A stretch of 64,000 bases of DNA from Sulfuricurvum sp. Its GTDB lineage: Bacteria; Campylobacterota; Campylobacteria; Campylobacterales; Sulfurimonadaceae. This document shows positions 26,528-33,503 of the stretch, piece by piece. The translations under genes and the position numbers were made by a program. The notes under the pieces are model-generated. The model saw nothing but the letters and a program-made list of their open reading frames with translations. It ran no database searches and was not told where the DNA came from. The first letter of the stretch is position 1. The number at the start of each line of letters is the position of its first letter. The stretch is taken from NCBI GenBank assembly GCA_024637295.1, contig JAGXFL010000012.1, positions 1 to 64,000 of the forward strand, written 5' to 3'.

Positions 26528-28411
26528 ATGGCACTAGTAAGACGAACAGAACATGCACCTGCGATGGTTGGAAGTGTTAGCCCAGATAAACGACGTCAGC
26601 GCACATTGGCAAAACAACAGCAAATCTCAGAGAGTATCGCCGGAGTCGCAACGACTATTTTGAACAATGCGCAAGAGAGTGTCAGTGCGATAGAGCAACT
26701 CAAAAGCTCAATGGAACAAATCGCTACCGCAGCAGAAGAAAATAGTGGAGCAAGCGAGCAAGCGCTTAAAAACGTACGTTCGATCCACACCAATATCGGA
26801 CGTATGACCACGAGTATCGATACGGTTATCTCATCGACATTGGTAACAGGGGATAATATTATGGGGGCGGTTGGGACAATCAATACTTCCGTCGCTCGCA
26901 TGTCTCAGGCGGTGAATGTCGCAAAGACCTCGTCTAAAAAATCCGAAGAGCTTAAAATCTCGTCTGAAAACATCGGTGAAGCGGTTGGGTTTATTGCCAA
27001 GATTGCTGATCAGACCAATTTATTGGCACTGAATGCCGCCATAGAAGCCAGCCGTGCCAAAGAGCATGGTAAAGGGTTTGCCGTAGTCGCAGATGAAACG
27101 CGTGCACTTGCCGGTGAATCGGAGAAAAATGCCGATTTTATTTCCAATTTGGTCAATAAGATCCAAGAAAGCATTGATAACATCATCAAGAGCATCCTTA
27201 GTACCACTGCTATCATCGAGCAAACCGGCGGACGCGGATCGGCACTGAGTTTTAAAATGGAAGAACTCACCAAGATCGCGGTCTATTCGGTAGAGGCAGC
27301 GCGCAGTATGAGCGGTTATACCCAAAGTCTGGGTAGTTCTGTGATGCAGATCAATGACGGATCAAAAGAGATCGCAGATGCTTCTAGTGAGATTGCGAAG
27401 TCCGTTGAACGTACCCTCAACAGTATAGAAATGCAAAGCAATTCTTTGGTGCAGACTGAAGAAGACATCAAAGAACTCAATAATCTCTCTGAAGAATTGA
27501 AGTTTTCAACCGATACGATGAAATCAGCCGAAGAGATCGCGGCATCTGCAGACGCGATCAGTTCCTCTATGGATGACATCCAAAACTCGCTTAAAGAAGT
27601 GACAAGTGGATTGAACCAGATCGAAGCCTCCTCACAAGCGACCAACCAAAGTGCCATTTTAAACAAAGAACTTTTTGAGAGTGGACTTTCTGCATCCAAA
27701 GACATCAGCAAACTCATTGAAATCGCACGCCGCAATTTTGATTTGCTTAAGACATCGTTTGCGGACGTAAAAGGTCAGATGAACGGGATCAGTCAAGATT
27801 TTGCGAACTCTATGACAGAGGGAAGCAGTGCAAGCAGTGAGCTTGATGTGATTGTCAAAGAGACACGTAATGTCGATAAAACGGTTGGAAGTATCTCTAA
27901 CAGTATTATTCAGCTTAACATGTTGGCGATCAGCGGTTCAATCGAAGCGGCGCGTGCGGGCGATTTTGGAAAAGGGTTTGCGGTGGTCAGTGCGGACATC
28001 CGTAATCTAGCAAAAGACTCTGAATCCAATACCGAGAAAATCAACGATACGATTGAATCCATGAATGCAGAGATTGATACGGTTCGTACCGATTGGCTCA
28101 AGTTACTGATAAATCAAGAGGGTGAAAAAGAGCAGATCGGGACACTGATCCATGAGATCGATAAAATTACGACCATGCTGATTGACTTGCTTGACCGCTT
28201 TACAGGTCTAAAGACGATCAATGATCAAAATATCGAAGGGTTGAATCAAGGGCTTATCGGTATCAGTGAGATCCAAAAAGCGGTCGAACTATCAGCACGT
28301 AATGCTCAAGAATCTCGAAAAGCCAGTGAGCTGATTATTGAAACGGTCAGTCATATAGGCGAGGGCGTTGAAGAGCTTGCCGTAATGGCTGATGAACTTC
28401 AGCAAGGGTAA
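26528..28411 (+). CDS. Soluble chemoreceptor with two signalling tips
   Basis: The 627-residue protein has no membrane helix and no recognisable ligand domain; it is almost all coiled coil. A first hairpin tip is near residues 155-200 with IADQTNLLALNAAIEASRAK and GKGFAVVADETRALA. A second, divergent tip is near residues 450-500 with IIQLNMLAISGSIEAARAG and GKGFAVVSADIRNLAK. Receptors normally have one tip, where CheA and CheW bind. There is no C-terminal CheR-tethering pentapeptide (the end is ADELQQG). The adjacent PAS protein probably provides input. AAGGAG precedes the ATG. Confidence 0.93.
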   Translation: MALVRRTEHAPAMVGSVSPDKRRQRTLAKQQQISESIAGVATTILNNAQESVSAIEQLKSSMEQIATAAEENSGASEQALKNVRSIHTNIGRMTTSIDTVISSTLVTGDNIMGAVGTINTSVARMSQAVNVAKTSSKKSEELKISSENIGEAVGFIAKIADQTNLLALNAAIEASRAKEHGKGFAVVADETRALAGESEKNADFISNLVNKIQESIDNIIKSILSTTAIIEQTGGRGSALSFKMEELTKIAVYSVEAARSMSGYTQSLGSSVMQINDGSKEIADASSEIAKSVERTLNSIEMQSNSLVQTEEDIKELNNLSEELKFSTDTMKSAEEIAASADAISSSMDDIQNSLKEVTSGLNQIEASSQATNQSAILNKELFESGLSASKDISKLIEIARRNFDLLKTSFADVKGQMNGISQDFANSMTEGSSASSELDVIVKETRNVDKTVGSISNSIIQLNMLAISGSIEAARAGDFGKGFAVVSADIRNLAKDSESNTEKINDTIESMNAEIDTVRTDWLKLLINQEGEKEQIGTLIHEIDKITTMLIDLLDRFTGLKTINDQNIEGLNQGLIGISEIQKAVELSARNAQESRKASELIIETVSHIGEGVEELAVMADELQQG

Positions 28412-28415
28412 TAAT

Positions 28416-29792
28416 ATGCGTATCGAAGAAATTTTGATTGTTCGCCATAATGAGGTTTCATTTGGCATTTCTGCGGCATTAATTGGTCAAATTCTTCGTG
28501 TTCCGGATATTACCAGCTTGGCGTTGAGCCCCCATGAAGTACGCGGTCTGTGCGCGGTTGGTGGTGGAATTGTGACGGTATTGGATTTTAATCTGTTGTT
28601 GGGGCTACAACCGTGCAGTGGGTTGGGACAAGCAAATCGCGTCATTACGTTGAATGATGAGATGAGCGTACTGGCATTGCTTGTGGATGAGGTGACAGTT
28701 TCGTTGACGATTGATCAAAATAAAATCGAGTATTTGGATGTTCAAGACGAGGCGATTATTGCGATCGTTCATCATGAGGGTACTTTGATTCAAGTCGTTA
28801 ATTTAGAATATATGATCGGATTGATCCGCTCTGTGAAAATTGAATCGCAAGCAATCGTTGATAAGAGCAATAACCAGATGGTTACTGCTACGTCGCAAAG
28901 TGATAAAAGTCGCTACCTTGTTTTCAAGATGGGGGGAGAAGAGTACGCTCTGGCGATTGATGAGCTTCGAGAGATATTGAGTACAGATATCACGATTACC
29001 ACAATCGCAGGGGCTAATGACGAGATAATCGGAATGATGTCGTTGCGTGAAGAGCTTGTTGTGGTTGCCGATCTACGTCGTTTTTATGGATTTGAGCCTC
29101 ATATAAGCGATAAGAATCGTATTATGATTGTTCAAATGAATCATAAAACCTTAGGCTTGATGATTGATGAAATCATGGATATTCATGAGTTTTCAAAAAG
29201 TGATTTGGATTCATTGAGCGGGGGTAGTGATGATAAGCGAATCGCCGGTGTCATCCGAAATAGGGATAAACTCATTTCGCTCGTCTCTAGCAGTGCGATC
29301 GAATCATTGCTAGAGCGCAATAGCGATATTATTATTGCCAATGATATTTCTATCGTGAATGAAAATGCGGTAGAGATGGTCGAGGTGGTCATCTTTAAAC
29401 TTGGAAATGAAGAATATGCTTTCAGTATTGAGGAAGTGGCTGAGATTATCGATACGACGCCGATTACACCTATAGCAAATACGTCAGAGATGGTGGACGG
29501 TATTATCAATATACGTGGGCAGATTGTGACAATTGGTTCATTGCACAAACGTTTGGGTATTACAATGTCAGCACAGGACGATCACAAGATTATCATATGC
29601 CATGCACCGAAGGGGCGTATAGGATTTTTTGTCAATACCGTCAGTGATGTTCTTTCTGTGGATCCGGCACAGATGAGGGAGGAAGAGAGTGCAGACGGAC
29701 TTTTTTCTAATGTGATACATTTAGACGAGGGGAAACGATTGGTGCTGCTGTTTAATCGAGACATCTCACAACTTTTAAAAGGTGCTGCATGA
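28416..29792 (+). CDS. Triple-CheW-domain coupling protein
   Basis: The 458-residue protein starts at ATG 28416, with AAGGG upstream and only 4 bases after the receptor stop. Three CheW-like domains are visible: residues 1-140 (SFGISAALIGQILRVPDI, VTVLDFN), 160-300 (LVFKMGGEEYALAIDELREI, VVVADLRRFYG) and 315-458 (VIFKLGNEEYAFSIEEVAEI, NIRGQIVTIGSLHKRLG). CheW couples receptors to CheA; a three-domain form could bridge several receptors, or match a receptor with two tips. It is coupled by ATGA to cheB. Confidence 0.92.
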   Translation: MRIEEILIVRHNEVSFGISAALIGQILRVPDITSLALSPHEVRGLCAVGGGIVTVLDFNLLLGLQPCSGLGQANRVITLNDEMSVLALLVDEVTVSLTIDQNKIEYLDVQDEAIIAIVHHEGTLIQVVNLEYMIGLIRSVKIESQAIVDKSNNQMVTATSQSDKSRYLVFKMGGEEYALAIDELREILSTDITITTIAGANDEIIGMMSLREELVVVADLRRFYGFEPHISDKNRIMIVQMNHKTLGLMIDEIMDIHEFSKSDLDSLSGGSDDKRIAGVIRNRDKLISLVSSSAIESLLERNSDIIIANDISIVNENAVEMVEVVIFKLGNEEYAFSIEEVAEIIDTTPITPIANTSEMVDGIINIRGQIVTIGSLHKRLGITMSAQDDHKIIICHAPKGRIGFFVNTVSDVLSVDPAQMREEESADGLFSNVIHLDEGKRLVLLFNRDISQLLKGAA

Positions 29793-30847
29793 AAAGAATG
29801 CTCATAGCAGATGACTCGGCACTGGTTCGAAAACAAATCACCGAGATTGTGGCTGAACTTGGATTTGAGATTGATACGGCGCGCAATGGTGCCGAAGCGG
29901 TTGAAAAAGCAATCGCGAGTCAATACGATGTTATTACTATGGATATTAATATGCCAGTCATGGATGGCCTTACTGCTGTCCGTAAGATCATGAAAGAACG
30001 TCCAACACCTATTTTAATGATCAGTTCGTTGACAACAGAAAGTGCTGCGATTACGATGGAAGCCATGGATGCAGGTGCAGTCGATTATATTTCAAAACCC
30101 GGAACGATGAACGTAGGGCGTAATGAAAATACCGAAGATATTATCCAAAAAGTAAAATCTTTGAGCCGAATCCCGCCACGACGATTGAAAACGATTACGC
30201 GCCGCAGTGTGGTACGTGAACGTCCACAAAGTCTACGGGAAGCATCACGCGAGGAGCATAAGTCGACTGCCGATGTAACGAAAATATTATTAATTGGGGC
30301 ATCAACGGGTGGCCCTGGACTTATTGAACAGATTTGTACGGCATTGCCTTCATCGTTTGGATATGCGGTGTGTATCGTTCAGCACATGCCCGAGCAGTTT
30401 ACCGCAGCATTCGCTGCACGTTTGGATAAAAACAGTGCATTGCCGGTTATAGAAACGCGAGATCACATGGAGATGTATCCCGGCAATATTTATCTTGCAC
30501 GCGGGGGGGTTCATATGCATTTTGGGAAAAAAGTGAGTGGAAGAGTTGTCATCCGCGAAGAAAAGAACAAAGGAAGCCGTTTTTTCCAGCCAAGTGTTGA
30601 TGAGATGTTTATGAGTGCCCTCAAAGTTTTTCAGGGAGAGCAGATTGTGGGAGTGTTACTCACAGGAATCGGAGATGATGGTGCGGACGGTATGGTTTTG
30701 GTTAAACAAGCAGGTGGATTTACCATCGGTGAGAGTGAAGAGACGGCAACGGTTTACGGCATGCCCAAAGAGGCGTATGATCGAGGGGGAGTGTCTCAAC
30801 AACTCCCATTTCCCAAGATCGTAAGAGCACTTCAAACATTACGCTAA
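29789..30847 (+). CDS. cheB: Chemoreceptor glutamate methylesterase CheB with receiver domain
   Basis: CheB removes receptor methyl groups when phosphorylated. The 352-residue protein has an N-terminal receiver domain with acidic pair LIADDSALVRK, phospho-acceptor Asp52 in TMDINMPVMDG and the LMISSLT switch Thr, then a linker and the esterase domain with catalytic Ser in IGASTGGPGLIE, His in VQHMPEQFTAAFA and Asp in GIGDDGADGMVL. The full receiver-plus-esterase form matters because Helicobacter lacks cheB and Campylobacter jejuni CheB lacks the receiver. Confidence 0.96.
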   Translation: MKRMLIADDSALVRKQITEIVAELGFEIDTARNGAEAVEKAIASQYDVITMDINMPVMDGLTAVRKIMKERPTPILMISSLTTESAAITMEAMDAGAVDYISKPGTMNVGRNENTEDIIQKVKSLSRIPPRRLKTITRRSVVRERPQSLREASREEHKSTADVTKILLIGASTGGPGLIEQICTALPSSFGYAVCIVQHMPEQFTAAFAARLDKNSALPVIETRDHMEMYPGNIYLARGGVHMHFGKKVSGRVVIREEKNKGSRFFQPSVDEMFMSALKVFQGEQIVGVLLTGIGDDGADGMVLVKQAGGFTIGESEETATVYGMPKEAYDRGGVSQQLPFPKIVRALQTLR

Positions 30848-30856
30848 GGATTAAAA

Positions 30857-31483
30857 ATGGCACTGATTAAAACACATATAGCGCCCGTTGTTGAGGAGTT
30901 TCCACAGTTTTCAACATTAGAAGAAGCAATAGCGTACTATTATAAAAATGATGGAAAGTTTGATGAGCAGGGATATGCGATTGAGCAGATTGAAATGTTT
31001 GAAGGCGGAGGAGAAGAGTTAGTCAAGTTGTTAATGGATAATCCGTATGTGGACAAAGATATGGCGTCTAAGATTGCATCGACTCTTGCTAAAATGGATG
31101 GAAGCCGTGCTCCGATCGAGTCTATCATGGGATTACTCAAAGTACGTAATGCCTATATCCGCAATCTTGGGATTACTACCCTTCAAAGCTACGGCGATTC
31201 GATCAAATACTATATTGTAAAGTTTCTTATAGGAGACGATCGTGATCTGCGTATTTTTGCGATCAATGTTTTGGGTGACGTTAATTTTGCCCAATCACGC
31301 GATATGTTAATTGAATTGCTTGAAAACGAAACGGATATCAATGTGGCAATGACAGCTGTAGACTATATGGCTGAGATTGGTGAAGTAGCGGATATTCCTT
31401 TGCTCGAAACGGTAAAAAGCAGATTTAACGATTCGTACGTCGATTTTGCTATTGACAATGCTATACGCAGTATTCGGGGGTAG
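30857..31483 (+). CDS. Helical-repeat (HEAT-like) protein between cheB and cheR
   Basis: The 208-residue protein has paired helices in repeats: GEELVKLLMDNPYVDKDMAS, PIESIMGLLKVRNAYIRNLG, YYIVKFLIGDDRDLRIFAIN and ARDMLIEL-like SRDMLIELLENETDINVAM, spaced about 30 residues apart, the pattern of HEAT repeats. The N-terminus is different (FPQFSTLEEAIAYYYKNDG). HEAT proteins are scaffolds, and placement between the two receptor-modifying enzymes suggests an adaptor for the array. I cannot name a specific family. Confidence 0.85.
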   Translation: MALIKTHIAPVVEEFPQFSTLEEAIAYYYKNDGKFDEQGYAIEQIEMFEGGGEELVKLLMDNPYVDKDMASKIASTLAKMDGSRAPIESIMGLLKVRNAYIRNLGITTLQSYGDSIKYYIVKFLIGDDRDLRIFAINVLGDVNFAQSRDMLIELLENETDINVAMTAVDYMAEIGEVADIPLLETVKSRFNDSYVDFAIDNAIRSIRG

Positions 31484-31487
31484 TTGA

Positions 31488-32318
31488 GTGGAAGCTCTAT
31501 TGTCGGAAGAAAACTTCTATAAAATGACCGATTACATCTACCGTAAAACGGGGATTTATTTGGAACTTGACAAGCATTTTGAGAAGCTTGCGAAATATAT
31601 CGATAATCGATGCAAAGCGATTGGTGCCGATTCTTTTCGCAAATATTTTTACACGTTGCGCTTTGATGATAAAGATGGAGCAGAATTTCAAGCACTTATG
31701 AATGGGATGACGGTCAATGAGACCTATTTTTATCGTGAAAAAGAGCAATTTGAGGTGTTGGTTGAGCGTATTTTGCCTGAACTGCATCAGTTGAAGCCAA
31801 AGGGACAAGCCTTGCGGATTTTATCTGCTCCTAGTTCCACAGGGGAAGAACCGTATTCGATGATCTTGCACATCCTCGAAGAGGGGCGTATTGTGGAGGA
31901 GCGCGATATTGAGATTATCGGTATTGACATCGACAGTACGGTCATAGAAAAAGCAAAATTGTGTAAATACTCAGATCGTTCCGTTCATGCGATCCCTCCT
32001 GGTGTATTGGCGAAGTATTTTAAAAAACGGCCACTGGGTTATGATCTGATCGATGATTTAGTGGGAACGGTCGATTTTAAGCTTTCTAATGTCTTTGATC
32101 GTGCAGAAATGCGTAAATTGGGAAAGTTCGATGTTATTTTTTCTCGAAACATGCTGATCTATTTTGATGATGCCAGCAGAAAGGAAGTTGCAATGACCTT
32201 TTACGATATGCTTAACCCCGGTGGTTATGTCCTACTGGGGCATGCTGAGTATATGAGTCGCATCACTTCCGTGTTTAAGGCGAAAAAAATCGATTCCACG
32301 TTAATTTACCAAAAATAA
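31488..32318 (+). CDS. cheR: Chemoreceptor methyltransferase
   Basis: CheR transfers methyl groups from SAM to receptor glutamates. The 276-residue protein starts at GTG 31488. The N-terminal helical domain contains MTVNETYFYREKEQFEVL, and the SAM domain has ILSAPSSTGEEPYSMILHIL, IIGIDIDSTVIEKAK, the FDVIFSRNMLIYFDD motif and LLGHAEYM. The usual GCSTGEEPYS reads PSSTGEEPYS, with Gly-Cys or Gly-Ala replaced. No tetratricopeptide tail. It is 4 bases after the HEAT-like gene. Confidence 0.95.
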   Translation: MEALLSEENFYKMTDYIYRKTGIYLELDKHFEKLAKYIDNRCKAIGADSFRKYFYTLRFDDKDGAEFQALMNGMTVNETYFYREKEQFEVLVERILPELHQLKPKGQALRILSAPSSTGEEPYSMILHILEEGRIVEERDIEIIGIDIDSTVIEKAKLCKYSDRSVHAIPPGVLAKYFKKRPLGYDLIDDLVGTVDFKLSNVFDRAEMRKLGKFDVIFSRNMLIYFDDASRKEVAMTFYDMLNPGGYVLLGHAEYMSRITSVFKAKKIDSTLIYQK

Positions 32319-32338
32319 TCACACATAGGAGAAACATA

Positions 32339-32710
32339 ATGCCATTAGTAATATTTGTAGACGACAGTGAAACAGCGTTAGCATCCACTCGGATGGTAAC
32401 GGATTCGATGCCCATTGAGGTTAAGCAGTATTTATCTGCGGTTGATGCGCTTAACGAGATACAAGGTGGAATGGTGCCGGATCTGATCATAACCGACATG
32501 AACATGCCGGTTATGAACGGATTTGAGTTTTTACAGGGGCTTCGTAAAGTACCAGGAACGGCACGTACCCCTGTGCTGATGCTCACAACGGAAACACGTG
32601 ATGAGCTCAAAGCTCAAGGCAAAGCTCTTGGACTGACTGGATGGGTCGTAAAGCCGTTTAATCCGGCACAGCTCAAGCAAGCGATCTCTAGAGTATTGCG
32701 TTTAGCATAA
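32339..32710 (+). CDS. CheY-like response regulator (first of two)
   Basis: A 123-residue single receiver domain. The acidic pair is in FVDDSETALAS, the phospho-acceptor is Asp53 in IITDMNMPVMNG, the conserved Thr in LMLTTETRDEL and the Lys in GWVVKPFNPAQLKQ. There is no output domain, so it signals by binding a partner. It lies between cheR and a CheZ-like gene. AGGAG precedes the ATG. Confidence 0.94.
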   Translation: MPLVIFVDDSETALASTRMVTDSMPIEVKQYLSAVDALNEIQGGMVPDLIITDMNMPVMNGFEFLQGLRKVPGTARTPVLMLTTETRDELKAQGKALGLTGWVVKPFNPAQLKQAISRVLRLA

Positions 32711-32720
32711 GCCAAATAAG

Positions 32721-33113
32721 ATGCAATTTTTACAGACGCTCAATGGATTACTGGAACATGTTAAAACCGTTGAGCGTGAAACGATTAGTTTGACGAAAGA
32801 AGCACAGCTTCGTATGGTACGGTTTCTGGATAAAAACGGTCTGAGTGTGGACGATGAAACACTCGAAGCGATGCAGTATCAAGATATTATCGCTCAGCAA
32901 TTGAGTGCAACGATCGAAGCCATTGAGAGTGCACAAGAGCACATGCAGTATTTTATACATGCGTTTAGTCAGGATGATGCAATCGCGTCTCAAAGCATTG
33001 AAAAGATGCAGGGAAAACTGACAGTGGCGCTTGAGCGAGCAAAAGAGAGACACCGTGCATTTAGCGGAAAAGTACATCGTGAAGACGATGAAGACGGAAT
33101 AGAGTTTTTTTAG
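32721..33113 (+). CDS. CheZ-like helical protein
   Basis: This 130-residue helical protein contains EAMQYQDIIAQQLSATIEAI, which resembles the phosphatase motif of CheZ (a DFQDxTGQ-type core with Gln and Asp on one helix face), followed by a second long helix for a hairpin. It ends in an acidic, aromatic tail (REDDEDGIEFF) like the CheY-binding peptide at the CheZ C-terminus. It lies between two CheY genes, which fits dephosphorylation of one or both. CheZ identity is inference from motif and position; overall it is shorter than E. coli CheZ (214 residues). Confidence 0.75.
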   Translation: MQFLQTLNGLLEHVKTVERETISLTKEAQLRMVRFLDKNGLSVDDETLEAMQYQDIIAQQLSATIEAIESAQEHMQYFIHAFSQDDAIASQSIEKMQGKLTVALERAKERHRAFSGKVHREDDEDGIEFF

Positions 33114-33123
33114 GAGCATGGTG

Positions 33124-33489
33124 ATGGCAATAGTAATGGTAGTAGATGATTCAAAAACAGTGAGAAGTTATCACGGTTCAATACTCAAAGATTTGGGTGT
33201 CGAAGTGCTCGAAGCTGAAAACGGGATGGAAGCGCTAGAAAAATCATTGGATAACAATGTAGATTTGTATCTGGTGGATGTGAATATGCCGGTAATGGAT
33301 GGTTACTCATTCGTCAGTGAATTACGCAAGCAGCCACTACGCCGTTTTACTCCTGTGATTATGATCACGACGCAAATGGAAGCAACTGATAAGCTTGAAG
33401 CATTTAAAGTGGGTGCGAATCTTTTTGAAACCAAACCTATTAAGCCGGATGTCCTCAAAGGGTATCTACAGCTCTTGTTAAAAGTTTAA
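33124..33489 (+). CDS. CheY-like response regulator (second)
   Basis: A single receiver domain of 121 residues when started at ATG 33124, which is better spaced from AGGAG at 33112-33116 than the ATG at 33118. The acidic pair is in VVDDSKTVRSYH, the phospho-acceptor Asp52 is in LVDVNMPVMDGYS, the conserved Thr in VIMITTQMEAT and the Lys in FETKPIKPDVLKGY. It is distinct in sequence from the first CheY, so the system has two separate outputs or one output and one phosphate sink. Confidence 0.94.
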   Translation: MAIVMVVDDSKTVRSYHGSILKDLGVEVLEAENGMEALEKSLDNNVDLYLVDVNMPVMDGYSFVSELRKQPLRRFTPVIMITTQMEATDKLEAFKVGANLFETKPIKPDVLKGYLQLLLKV

Positions 33490-33503
33490 ATCAAGGACAA
33501 ATG

